From NCBI RefSeq assembly GCF_020740535.1, contig NZ_CP082362.1, positions 1,736,001 to 1,800,000 on the forward strand: a DNA stretch of 64,000 bases, in the 5' to 3' direction. The DNA comes from Streptomyces profundus. GTDB lineage: Bacteria > Actinomycetota > Actinomycetes > Streptomycetales > Streptomycetaceae. Below are positions 51,922 to 60,177 of this stretch, in pieces. The position numbers were made by a program, and so were the translations under genes. Each line of letters opens with the position of its first letter. Positions within the stretch are counted from its first letter, which is position 1. The notes below the pieces were generated by a model. The model searched no databases and had not been told where the DNA came from. It worked only from the letters and a program-made list of their open reading frames with translations.

Positions 51922-53385
51922 GTGGACGGCCCCAACACCGAAGCGCGCTCCGGCCGCATCGTCGGAATCCTCGCCCTCGCCGGCATCGTGGCCGCGCTCA
52001 CGCAGACCCTGGTGGTCCCGCTGATCGGGGAACTGCCGAACATCCTCGGCACCAGCTCGTCGAACGCGTCCTGGGTGATCACCGCCACCCTGCTGGCCGC
52101 CGCCGTGATCACCCCCGTCTCCGGGCGGCTCGGCGACATGTACGGCAAGCGGAGAATCCTGCTGGCCTCCACCGTCCCCATGGTCGCTGGCTCCGTGCTC
52201 TGCGCGCTCACCTCTTCGGTCGGTCCGATGATCGTCGGACGTGGTCTCCAGGGGCTGGGCATGGGCGTGATCCCGCTGGGCATCAGCCTGCTGCGCGACG
52301 TGCTGCCGGTGGAGAGGCTGGGCACCTCCATCGCGCTGATGAGCGCCTCCATGGGCGTCGGCGGCGCCCTCGGCCTGCCGTTCGCGGCGGCGGTCGCCGA
52401 ACACGCCAGCTGGCGGGCGCTGTTCTGGGTGACCGCCGGGTTCAGCCTGCTGGTGGGAACGCTGATCTGGCTCTTCGTCCCGTCCGGCCGGGTGTCGACC
52501 ACCCGGGCGCCGTTCGACGTGCTGGGCGCGGTCGGCCTCGGCAGCGCCCTGGTCTGCCTGCTGCTGGCCGTCTCCAAGGGGGCCGACTGGGGATGGTCCA
52601 GCGCCACCACGCTCGGCCTGTTCGCCGCCGCGCTGATCCTGCTGCCGCTGTGGGCGCGTTGGGAGCTGCGCGTCAAGGACCCGCTGGTCGACCTGCGGGT
52701 GAACGGACGGCCGCAGATCCTGCTGACCAACGCGGCCTCGGTGCTCGTCGGCTTCTCGATGTACGCGCAGTCGCTGGTCATCCCCCAGCTGCTCCAACTG
52801 CCCGAGGCCACCGGCTACGGCCTCGGCCAGTCGATGATCGCCATGGGCCTGTGGATGGCGCCCGCCGGGCTGATGATGATGGCCATGGCGCCGTTCGGCG
52901 CGCGGCTCTCGGCCGCCAGGGGGCCCAAGGTCACGCTGGCCGTTGGCAGTCTGGCGATCGCGGCCGGCTATCTCTCCGCGCTGGTGCTGCTCGGCTCGAC
53001 CTGGGGCCTGTTGGCCGTGACGCTGATCTGCAACAGCGGCGTTGGCCTCGCCTACGGCGCGATGCCCGCGCTGATCATGAGCGGCGTCCCGCAGTCGGAG
53101 ACCGGCTCGGCCAACAGCTTCAACGCGCTGATGCGCTCCATCGGCTCGTCCGTCGCCGCCGCCGTGATGGGCGTCGTACTGGCCCAGCTGACCACGGAGT
53201 TCGGCGGGTTCGCGCTGCCGTCCGAGAACGGGTTCCGGGTGGCGCTGCTGATCGGCGCCGGCGTGGCGCTGGCCGCGGCGGCCGTCGCCGCCACCATCCC
53301 GGTCCGGCCGCTCGCCGCGCCCGAGTCCGCATCCGAATCCGCCGACGGGACGCCGCCCCGCGAGGCCACCCGCGCGGAGGTGTGA
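51922..53385 (+). CDS. MFS exporter (EmrB/QacA-like)
   Basis: 487 residues from the GTG at 51922 (AAGGGAG six bases upstream); an ATG at 51895 would add nine residues inside the operator region. Fourteen predicted helices, motif A SGRLGDMYGKRRILLAS, motif C-like GVGGALGLPFAAAVAEHASWRALFWVTAG. The C-terminus is an Ser/Glu/Arg-rich tail. It is controlled by the divergent MarR gene and likely exports a drug or metabolite. Confidence 0.93.
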   Translation: MDGPNTEARSGRIVGILALAGIVAALTQTLVVPLIGELPNILGTSSSNASWVITATLLAAAVITPVSGRLGDMYGKRRILLASTVPMVAGSVLCALTSSVGPMIVGRGLQGLGMGVIPLGISLLRDVLPVERLGTSIALMSASMGVGGALGLPFAAAVAEHASWRALFWVTAGFSLLVGTLIWLFVPSGRVSTTRAPFDVLGAVGLGSALVCLLLAVSKGADWGWSSATTLGLFAAALILLPLWARWELRVKDPLVDLRVNGRPQILLTNAASVLVGFSMYAQSLVIPQLLQLPEATGYGLGQSMIAMGLWMAPAGLMMMAMAPFGARLSAARGPKVTLAVGSLAIAAGYLSALVLLGSTWGLLAVTLICNSGVGLAYGAMPALIMSGVPQSETGSANSFNALMRSIGSSVAAAVMGVVLAQLTTEFGGFALPSENGFRVALLIGAGVALAAAAVAATIPVRPLAAPESASESADGTPPREATRAEV

Positions 53386-53422
53386 CACCCGCCTCCGGGG
53401 GCGGCGGCGGGGCGGGGCTACG

Positions 53423-54016
53423 GTGAGCCGCAGTATGAACGGCCTACCGCGGGACCCCGAATGCCGCCTCGATGTGGCCGCGACGCCGACGGCCGCCGCG
53501 CTCGTCCTCCGTCCCTGGAGCGTGGCGGACGCGCCCGAACTGGTCGAGATCCACCGGGATCCGGCGATGCGGCACTGGATCGTCGATCCGCTGACGAGCG
53601 CGGACGACGCGCTGCGCTGGGTGCGCGCCCAGGAGCGGGGCTGGGCCACGGGCGAGCGCTTCGCCTTCGCCGTCCTGGCGGCGGACCGGGACGGGGCGGC
53701 GCCCCGGCTGGCGGGCCATGTGGTACTCAAAACGGTCGCGGCCGGCAAGCCGTCGGCCGATGTCGGCTACTGGACGGCGGCGTGGACGCGCGGCCGGGGC
53801 GTGGCCCCCCGCGCGTTGGAGACGCTCACCACCTGGGCGTTCGACACGTTCCGCGCCGAGGGGCTGACCCGCATCGACCTGTTCCACCAGGTGGACAACG
53901 GGGCCTCCTGCCGGGTCGCGGAGAAGTGCGGCTACACCTTCGACCGGCTGCTCCCGTCGCTGCCACCCGCCTTCCCCCGCGAAGGCCACCTGCACACCCG
54001 GCACGCGGCTGCCTGA
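53423..54016 (+). CDS. GNAT-family acetyltransferase (RimJ/RimL type)
   Basis: 197 residues. The N-terminal LVLRPWSVADAPELVEIHRDPAMRHWI, central YWTAAWTRGRGVAPRALETLTTWAF (acetyl-CoA binding R/Q-x-x-G-x-A-like) and C-terminal IDLFHQVDNGASCRVAEKCGYTFD define the RimJ/RimL group, which acetylates ribosomal-protein N-termini, amino groups or antibiotics. The start may be the GTG at 53423 or the ATG at 53435. It follows the MFS gene by 37 bp on the same strand and may share its transcript. Confidence 0.88.
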   Translation: MSRSMNGLPRDPECRLDVAATPTAAALVLRPWSVADAPELVEIHRDPAMRHWIVDPLTSADDALRWVRAQERGWATGERFAFAVLAADRDGAAPRLAGHVVLKTVAAGKPSADVGYWTAAWTRGRGVAPRALETLTTWAFDTFRAEGLTRIDLFHQVDNGASCRVAEKCGYTFDRLLPSLPPAFPREGHLHTRHAAA

Positions 54017-54202
54017 ACGCTGGACGCCGACCCGCGCGGAGGTGAGGCGCGGGTGAGCGTCAGGTGAACGGACGCGCGGGTCCGGGGGAACGGCCGGCGG
54101 TGGCATCGTGACACGCTCGTGACAACTGGGGGGCAACCCGGCGCCGGGACGATCCGTCGAACGAGACGACACTGGCCACGGGCCGCCTGACGAGGAGTTC
54201 GT

Positions 54203-55027
54203 ATGAACCGTCCCTTCCACCGCCGTACCGCCGCAGCAGTGGCGGTGGGCGCCGTCTCCCTGCCCGCGCTGCTGCTCGCCGCCTCGCCGGCCCACGCCGC
54301 CAGCGCCTCGATCGAGCCGCCGACGAGCGAGATGCCCTGGTGCGACGAGGTCGAGCGCGCGGAGGACATCAGCGTCTTCCTGGAGGGCGTCCCCGAGGAG
54401 GTGACGGCGCCCGAGGAGTGGCAGGAGTACACCTACCAGGTGCACAACGGCACCGACGAGCCGATCGGCCCGATCTACACCAGGACCACCGCCTGGTACA
54501 ACAGCAACGACGGTGTCGACGAGCCGTACCCGTTCAACCTCCAGTGGTGGGTGGACGACGAGTGGCGCGAGGTGCCGTGGGAGAGCGACTCCTACGACGG
54601 GCACTTCGGGGAGATCGCGGAGCTGGCGCCGGGCGAGACCGGCGAGGCGCAGATCCGCACCCGCGGCCACCTGAACCGGCCGGGCTGGGTGGATGTCACC
54701 GTCAGCGCCCGCTTCCACGGCGCCGAGGGCAGCGAGGACCACTACACCTGCTACACCGCGGAGCGCGCGGAGCAGTGGGCGCTGATCGTGGCCGACGAGG
54801 AGCCGGAGCCGACCGACCCGGAGCCGTCGGAGCCAGGGGAGCCCAGCCCCGAGCCCAACGCCCCCCAGCCGCAGACCGGTTCGGACGGCGACGCGGACGA
54901 CGACCGCGAACTGGCCGCGACCGGCGGCTCGTCGGCGCTGCCCGTGGCCGCGGCCGTGGGCGGCGTCGTCCTGGTCGCCGGCGTCGGCGCCGTCGTCCTC
55001 GCCCGCAGGAGCCGCACGACCGCCTGA
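54203..55027 (+). CDS. Sortase-anchored surface protein (LAxTG)
   Basis: 274 residues. A signal peptide (RRTAAAVAVGAVSLPALLLAA, cleavage after AHA) is followed by a beta-rich domain with EEWQEYTYQVHNGTDEPIGPIY and two cysteines. A Pro/Glu/Ser/Asp-rich wall-spanning linker leads to the sorting signal LAATG, one hydrophobic helix and a basic tail RRSRTTA. LAxTG is the target of class E sortases, which are common in streptomycetes, and chaplin-like or pilin-type proteins use it. No sortase gene is nearby. GAGGAG lies nine bases before the ATG. A long hairpin follows the stop. Confidence 0.88.
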   Translation: MNRPFHRRTAAAVAVGAVSLPALLLAASPAHAASASIEPPTSEMPWCDEVERAEDISVFLEGVPEEVTAPEEWQEYTYQVHNGTDEPIGPIYTRTTAWYNSNDGVDEPYPFNLQWWVDDEWREVPWESDSYDGHFGEIAELAPGETGEAQIRTRGHLNRPGWVDVTVSARFHGAEGSEDHYTCYTAERAEQWALIVADEEPEPTDPEPSEPGEPSPEPNAPQPQTGSDGDADDDRELAATGGSSALPVAAAVGGVVLVAGVGAVVLARRSRTTA

Positions 55028-55036
55028 CCGACACAC

Positions 55037-55082
55037 CGCCGAGGGGCCACGTTCCCGCCCGAACGGACGTGGGCCCTCGGCG
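55037..55082 (+). terminator. Long hairpin after the surface-protein gene
   Basis: Arms 55037-55052 and 55067-55082 pair over 16 bp with one mismatch and a 14-base loop, ten bases after the stop. A strong intrinsic terminator. Confidence 0.8.
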
Positions 55083-55129
55083 TCGCGCCCTATGCTGGCG
55101 GCGAGCCGGCGGTGACAGGGGGTGGCCGG

Positions 55130-56326
55130 ATGTGTGTCGGGCCGCCAACCCGCCTGGCCAGCCTGGTCGTTGTGCTGGTGAGCCTGGCCCCGCCGCTGGT
55201 GCTGGCCTGGGCGCAGCACGGGTTGCGGGCCGATGGCCAGCTGATGCGACTGAGCCTGTTCGGGCTGGACCTGGGTCCGTTCACGGTGATCGAGAGCGGC
55301 GCGCCGGAGCACTGGCTGCCCCGGCTGGTCTTTCTCGTGGTCTTCGGCGCGCTGGCCTACGGCGTGCTGCGGTCCTCGCCCCGGCCGGGGCCCACCGGGC
55401 GCGGGCTGCTGCTGACGCTGGCCGCCGCGCTCTTCGCCGGCGCCGTCGCCGATCTGCTGAGCGATCTGCTGTGGCTGGCCGATCTGTCCGGCGGAGTGGA
55501 CGCCGACCTGGTGGCCTCGGCGCTGGCCGTCGGCGCCAGCGAGGCGGCCGGCGCCTCGTTCTCCGTGCTGGCGGCGCTGCTGCTGGTGGTCTTCTGGCTG
55601 GAGTGGCGGCTGTTCGTCGCCTGGCTGTGGCTGCTGAGGCGGTGGACCCGGCCGCCGAGGCGCTCGTTCGGGTTCCTCTGCCGGGCGATGCACCGGGTGG
55701 CGTTCGGCCGGGCGCCGCGCGCCGGCGCGCCGAGGGGGCGTGCGCGCCGGGACGCGGCGCTGGCCGCGCTCTGCCCGGTGCTGCTGCTCGCCGTGGCCGG
55801 CGGGCGCGCGATGGAGCACGGCGTGGTGGAGCCGTACCGGCGCGATGAGTTGTTCGTCGATCCCGAGGTCTACGCGCCGCCCCCGCCCTCGCTGGTCGAA
55901 CGGTGGTCGGGCGCGCTCTATCCGGCGCTGCGGCTGCGCCCGCTGGAACGGGAGCCGGTGGCCGCCTGGTTGGCGACGCTGGCCGTCGCGGTGGCGCTGC
56001 TGGTGGTGCTGGGCTGGCTGCTCGACCGGCTGCGGTGGGCGCCAGGGCCGGCTGGCCCGGTGGCGCTGGTGGCGCTCGGCTGGGCCGCCACCCTGCTGGC
56101 CGGCGCGGCGGCGGCGGTGCTTGAGCGGTGGCTGTTCGCCGATATCGCGACCGAGGTCAGCCCCGAACTGTTCTTTGTGCAGCCGCTGTTGGAGGCGACG
56201 CGGTTCGGTGTGCTCTGGGGGTGGCTGCCGGGCGTGGCGCTGCTCTGGTGGGAGCGGGCGCGGCACGGTCGCCCCGGGGCCGGGGCGCCGCGCCCGGCGG
56301 AAGGAGCGATGGCCCATGCCGGGTGA
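55130..56326 (+). CDS. Polytopic membrane protein of unknown function
   Basis: 398 residues from the ATG at 55130 (AGGGGGTG upstream). About eight to nine hydrophobic helices are separated by Arg-rich loops (RRWTRPPRRSFGFLCRAM, RAPRAGAPRGRARRD). One extracellular stretch, EPYRRDELFVDPEVYAPPPPSLVERW, is unusually conserved-looking, but no family motif is recognised. Nine bases separate overlap with the next gene, so they are co-expressed. The pair may form a membrane assembly; function unknown. Confidence 0.78.
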   Translation: MCVGPPTRLASLVVVLVSLAPPLVLAWAQHGLRADGQLMRLSLFGLDLGPFTVIESGAPEHWLPRLVFLVVFGALAYGVLRSSPRPGPTGRGLLLTLAAALFAGAVADLLSDLLWLADLSGGVDADLVASALAVGASEAAGASFSVLAALLLVVFWLEWRLFVAWLWLLRRWTRPPRRSFGFLCRAMHRVAFGRAPRAGAPRGRARRDAALAALCPVLLLAVAGGRAMEHGVVEPYRRDELFVDPEVYAPPPPSLVERWSGALYPALRLRPLEREPVAAWLATLAVAVALLVVLGWLLDRLRWAPGPAGPVALVALGWAATLLAGAAAAVLERWLFADIATEVSPELFFVQPLLEATRFGVLWGWLPGVALLWWERARHGRPGAGAPRPAEGAMAHAG

Positions 56327-57338
56327 CGGTCGAGTGGGTGGCGGGCGCGGCGTGCGGGGACGGCGCGTGCGGCCCGGTGGCGCGCTCACCCGCAGCAGCG
56401 TGCGCCGGGGTGCGTCCGGTCGGGCACGCCGCGAGGACGAGGAGGCGCCGAACGGATCGCGGCTCGGCCGGCTCTGGCGGAGTCCGGCGGGCTGGATCGT
56501 GGGCGTGCTGCTGGTGGTCGCCACCACCACGTTCCAGGATGTGCTGGGCGCCACCATCGGGGCGATTCTGCCGCTCGACCGGGTGCCGGACCGGGTCTCC
56601 CCGGCCGAGGCCATCGACGTGATCACCGTCCGCCCGGTGCGCGAGGCCGGCACCTGGCTGGTGCGGGACGCCAACGCCACGGAGATCGACGGCGCGTTGG
56701 CGGACGGCTCCTGGACGGACGCCCTGGATCTGGTCGACGTGGGCGCGGGGCAGTGGGTGGTCACCATCGAGGGGCGGGCCCAACAGCGGGTCAGGATCAC
56801 CGACATCGTGCCCGAGCTGGTCGGCGGCGGCTGCGCGGAGCCGCTGTCGGGGCCGCTGGTGCTGACCCAGGGCGAGGGCGGCGGCCCGGTGATCCAGCTG
56901 ACCGTGACCATCGACGACCCGCTCCCCCGGCTGCACGGCACCACCGAGGCCGGCGAGGACACCGGGCCCTACTTCACCGGCCCGAGCGCCCAGCATGTGA
57001 CGCTCGACCACAACGAGACGGTGGCGTTCCTGCTCGGCGCCGACGCCGAGCGCGGGCACTGCCGTTGGACCTACCGCGTGCACTACGAGGTGGCGGGCGA
57101 GGGCCACACCATGACGCTCGCCGGGCCCGGCGGCCAGCCGTTCGAGATCACCGCCGCCCAGGCGGACCCGGCGGACTACCCCGTCGTCTACTTCTCGCCC
57201 CAGGGCTGCGCGCGGGACGGCGGATTCTCCGAACGCCGGCTCCGGGGCACCGGCGAGGACTACGCCCGCGCGTTGACCGAGCGGGACGGGGCGCCGTCAG
57301 GCACCCCCGTGGGCTGCCCCGAGCATCTGCGGGAGTGA
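56316..57338 (+). CDS. Membrane-anchored extracellular protein of unknown function
   Basis: 340 residues, ATG at 56316 with AAGGAG nine bases upstream, overlapping the previous gene end by 11 bp. A highly basic N-terminus (cytoplasmic), one membrane helix (GWIVGVLLVVATTTFQDVLG) and a large extracellular beta-rich domain follow. The domain has paired cysteines (GGGCAEPLSG, GHCRWTYRVHY, PQGCARDGG, GCPEHL), consistent with disulphides outside the cell. With the upstream polytopic protein it forms a two-gene unit. I do not recognise the fold. Confidence 0.8.
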   Translation: MPGDGRVGGGRGVRGRRVRPGGALTRSSVRRGASGRARREDEEAPNGSRLGRLWRSPAGWIVGVLLVVATTTFQDVLGATIGAILPLDRVPDRVSPAEAIDVITVRPVREAGTWLVRDANATEIDGALADGSWTDALDLVDVGAGQWVVTIEGRAQQRVRITDIVPELVGGGCAEPLSGPLVLTQGEGGGPVIQLTVTIDDPLPRLHGTTEAGEDTGPYFTGPSAQHVTLDHNETVAFLLGADAERGHCRWTYRVHYEVAGEGHTMTLAGPGGQPFEITAAQADPADYPVVYFSPQGCARDGGFSERRLRGTGEDYARALTERDGAPSGTPVGCPEHLRE

Positions 57339-57339
57339 C

Positions 57340-57762
57340 TCAGCTCGCGCTGTCGCGCAGCCGCTCGGCGACCCCCGCGCGCCAGTCGCTGACGACCCGC
57401 TCGACGTCGAAGGGGACGAGGTTGAGCGGCGGCCCGTCCATCGGCTGCCGAACGCCCGCCTCGATCCGCTCGTTGATCTCCGCCACGATCCGGCGCGCCG
57501 CCCGCTCGGTGGGCGCGGCCAGCGCGGCGGCCAACGCGTCCTCGGCCTCCTTGCGCAGCACCAGGGTGGGCGGCAGGGAGGAGAGGTTCTCCTTGACCAT
57601 CTTCTCCCTGATCCACCACAGCTCGTCATAGGGCTCGGAGAGCCCGGGCAGCGGCTTGCCCCGGCCCGGCAGATCGGCGAAGTCGCCGCGCTCCTCGGCC
57701 TCCCTGATCTGCTTGTCCACCCAGGACTCGAAGGTGACCCCTGGTGGCTTGCGCTCGGTCAT
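57340..57762 (-). CDS. DUF1992 (DnaJC28-like conserved domain) protein
   Basis: 140 residues. The family core is clear: SWVDKQIREAEERGDFADLPGRGKPLPG then ELWWIREKMVKENLSSLPPTLVLRKEAEDAL and RIVAEINERIEAGV. The DUF1992 domain occurs as an independent protein in bacteria and as part of DnaJ-C28 in eukaryotes. No J-domain is present. Function is unknown; the ELWWIREKM segment suggests a helical hairpin that binds a protein or membrane. It is convergent with the upstream membrane gene with one base between stops. Confidence 0.9.
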   Translation of the reverse strand: MTERKPPGVTFESWVDKQIREAEERGDFADLPGRGKPLPGLSEPYDELWWIREKMVKENLSSLPPTLVLRKEAEDALAAALAAPTERAARRIVAEINERIEAGVRQPMDGPPLNLVPFDVERVVSDWRAGVAERLRDSAS

Positions 57763-57806
57763 CGCTGACGGCCTCCTCGCCTCACACCTCCGCTGGGCCT
57801 TCCAGG

Positions 57807-58529
57807 TTAGGGCAGGTCGTCCTGGCGCCGCGTGGCGCGCAGTTCGTCGAGGCGGCCCAGCTCGTCGGCGAGCGACGCGCGGTCCGCCGCGTCGAGGGGC
57901 ACCTCCTCGGCCCGCGCCAGCCAGCCGGCCGCCGCCTCGTCCTGGTCGAGCGCGACGGCCAACTCGGCGCGCAGCACCAGCAACCGCAGCAGCAGCAGGG
58001 CGGGCGGGGCGCCGTCGGCGGCCAGCGCGTGGTCGATGATCCGGGCGCCGGCCGTGTGGTCGCCCTTGGAGACGCCCAGCAGCAGGGCCTGGTGCAGGGC
58101 GCGGGCGTAGCGCTCGCTGGGGATCGCGCGGAGGGTGAAGTCGTCGGAGATCGGCTGGCCGAACCGCAGGGTGTTGCCGCCGGGGTCGGTCATCAGGAAC
58201 TGCCGCACGCCGTAGCTCATGTCGCGCGGGGTGCCGAGGCGCGGCAGCCCCCGGGTGGGGACCCGTCCGGTGGCCCGCTTGAGGCCGGCGCGGAAGGCGG
58301 CGTGGAGCGTGTCCACGTCGTCGGTGTTGACGTAGGCGCCGCCGTAGCCCCGCGCGGGGTCGTAGCCCCGCATCCCGAAGAACTGCAACTGGATGCCGCC
58401 TCGGCGGACCGCGCCGAAGGGGTAGGGCTTGGGCTGGTGGAAGGTGACCTCGAAGTCGAGCGCGCGGTAGAAGTCGAGGGTCTCGTCCAGGGACAGGCAG
58501 GGCAGCAGGGGGATCACGGACTCCGTCAC
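57807..58529 (-). CDS. VOC-family (glyoxalase-fold) protein with a helical C-terminal extension
   Basis: 240 residues from the GTG at 58529 (GAGAGG upstream). The N-terminal ~125 residues form one VOC module: IPLLPCLSLDETLDFYRALDFEVTFHQPKPYPFGAV and MSYGVRQFLMTDPGGNTLRFGQP, as in bleomycin-resistance-like proteins. The C-terminal ~110 residues are helical, TPR-like (HALAADGAPPALLLLRLLVLRAELAV, AAGWLARAEEVPLDAADR). The combination is uncommon. It is possibly a ligand-binding or resistance protein. Regulation not visible. Confidence 0.85.
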   Translation of the reverse strand: MTESVIPLLPCLSLDETLDFYRALDFEVTFHQPKPYPFGAVRRGGIQLQFFGMRGYDPARGYGGAYVNTDDVDTLHAAFRAGLKRATGRVPTRGLPRLGTPRDMSYGVRQFLMTDPGGNTLRFGQPISDDFTLRAIPSERYARALHQALLLGVSKGDHTAGARIIDHALAADGAPPALLLLRLLVLRAELAVALDQDEAAAGWLARAEEVPLDAADRASLADELGRLDELRATRRQDDLP

Positions 58530-58606
58530 GTTCTGGCCTCTCGCCGGGGCGCCGCGCCGGGGGACGGCGTCGGTTCGCCGCTCACGACACCACCCCCCGA
58601 CCCCGT

Positions 58607-58622
58607 TAGTCAAACTTGATTA
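58607..58622. promoter_or_regulatory. Imperfect palindrome upstream of the sulfur-transport leader
   Basis: TAGTCAAACTTGATTA has near-perfect arms (TARTCAA/TTGAYTA) around AC, in an AT-rich patch about 80 bp upstream of the leader peptide. Rrf2-type regulators bind sites of this general form; the regulator is not in the window. Confidence 0.4.
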
Positions 58623-58699
58623 GCGGCTGTCCCGGGGGTGACGTGAGATGGACAACCCGGGGGTCCCCCTCGCGAGCCGGGACATTTAGGATGGCGCGC

Positions 58700-58783
58700 A
58701 TGTTCGCACCCGGCCGTTCTCTGTGTCTCGCGCTCTTCGCGGGCTCGGCCTGCCGCGTCGACGACGGCCTCTGTCGCCGCTGA
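58700..58783 (+). CDS. Cysteine-containing leader peptide before a sulfur transporter
   Basis: 27 codons, ATG at 58700 with AGGA seven to nine bases upstream; an in-frame ATG at 58691 would add three residues. The peptide contains three Cys codons (SLCLALF, SACRVDD, LCRR) and ends LCRR, the form of streptomycete and mycobacterial leader peptides that sense cysteine by attenuation. It lies 99 bp upstream of a YeeE/YedE sulfur transporter. Stalling at Cys codons when cysteine is scarce would be expected to free translation or transcription of the transporter. Confidence 0.6.
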   Translation: MFAPGRSLCLALFAGSACRVDDGLCRR

Positions 58784-58882
58784 CCCGTCCCGGACCGTCC
58801 GGCGCACCGTCGCGCCCGCTCCGCTCCGCGCTCCCCGGTAGCGCCCGCTCACCCCCCACGCACGTCCGCCGCTGGAGTCCCC

Positions 58883-60166
58883 ATGACCACCGTGTCCCCG
58901 CCGCCCTCGTCGCCCCCCGCCGTCGCCTGGCTCTCCCACTCCCCCACCCGCGTGCCGCCGCCCACGCCGCCGGAGGCGCCGCCGGTGCGGCGCGGCCCGC
59001 TGGCCGTCGCCGGGCTGCTCGCCGCCGGGCTCGACGCCTACGTGTTCGCCCGGCACGGCGCCAAGCCCGGCGTGCTGCTGCTCCTCGGGCTCGGCCTCGG
59101 CTTCGCGCTCTTCCACTCCCGGTTCGGCTTCACCTCCGCCTGGCGCCAGCTGATAGCCGTCGGCAACGGCGCCGGGCTGCGCGCCCACACGCTGCTGCTG
59201 GGCACCACGGCGACCCTCTTCGCGCTGATCATCGGCACCGGCACCGGGCTCTTCGGCTCCGAGCCCGCGCCCTCCGCTGGACCGATCGGGATCGGCCTGC
59301 TGCTGGGCGCGTTCGTCTTCGCCATCGGCATGCAGCTGGGCGGCGCCTGCGCCTCGGGCACGCTCTTCGCCGTGGGCTCGGGACAGACCTCGATCGTGCT
59401 CACCCTCGGCGGCTTCATCGCCGGATCGACCATCGCCGCCTGGCAGTTCGACCTCTGGAACGATCTGCCGGCGCTCGACCCGTTCGTGCTCTCCGACCAT
59501 GTCGGCTGGTTCGGCTCCTGGGGCGTCACCATCCTGGCGCTGCTCGGCATCTACGCCCTGACCCGCCTCGTCCAGCGCCGCCGCACGCCGCCGCCGGTCG
59601 GCGCGGTGCCCACCGCCAGGGGTGCGGCGCTGCGCGCGGTGCGCGGCTCCTGGCCGCTGGCGGCCGGCGCCGTGGCGCTGGCGGTGCTGGGCGCGGGGGT
59701 GCTGCTGGTCTCCGGTGGCGCCTGGGGCGTGACCAGTGCCTTCGCCCTCTGGGGCAGCGAGCTGGTGGGCGCGCTCGGTGGACACCCGGAGAGCTGGACG
59801 TTCTGGCAACAGCCGGGCAACGCCGACATGTTGGCCGGTCCCGTGCTCGCCGACAAGAACAGCCTGACCGATATCGGGATCATGATCGGCGCCGCCGTCG
59901 CCGCCTCGCTCGGCGGCACCTGGGCGCTGCACCGGGGCGTGCCGTGGCGCACCGCCGTGGCCGCGGTGCTCGGCGGCGTGCTGATGGGCATCGGCGCCCG
60001 GCTGGCCGGCGGCTGCAACATCGGCGCCTACCTCGCCGGGATCGCCTCGGGCAGCCTGCACGGCTGGATCTGGGGCCTCACCGCGCTGGCCGGCACCTGG
60101 TTCGGCCTCCGGCTGCGCCCCCTGTTCCGGCTGGCCAACCCCAAGCCGACCGACGGCGTCTGCTGA
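58883..60166 (+). CDS. YeeE/YedE-family thiosulfate/sulfur transporter
   Basis: 427 residues. A Pro-rich cytoplasmic start is followed by about twelve membrane segments in two repeats. Each repeat carries the conserved Cys motif of the family, GGACASGTLFAVG and GGCNIGAYLAGI, which in TsuA-type transporters bind and pass thiosulfate. A further Cys is the last residue (DGVC). It imports a sulfur source, in agreement with the Cys-rich leader peptide upstream. No TusA/YeeD partner gene follows, which is unusual for the family. It is convergent with the kinase-like gene. Confidence 0.92.
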   Translation: MTTVSPPPSSPPAVAWLSHSPTRVPPPTPPEAPPVRRGPLAVAGLLAAGLDAYVFARHGAKPGVLLLLGLGLGFALFHSRFGFTSAWRQLIAVGNGAGLRAHTLLLGTTATLFALIIGTGTGLFGSEPAPSAGPIGIGLLLGAFVFAIGMQLGGACASGTLFAVGSGQTSIVLTLGGFIAGSTIAAWQFDLWNDLPALDPFVLSDHVGWFGSWGVTILALLGIYALTRLVQRRRTPPPVGAVPTARGAALRAVRGSWPLAAGAVALAVLGAGVLLVSGGAWGVTSAFALWGSELVGALGGHPESWTFWQQPGNADMLAGPVLADKNSLTDIGIMIGAAVAASLGGTWALHRGVPWRTAVAAVLGGVLMGIGARLAGGCNIGAYLAGIASGSLHGWIWGLTALAGTWFGLRLRPLFRLANPKPTDGVC

Positions 60167-60177
60167 GGAGGCCCCCG

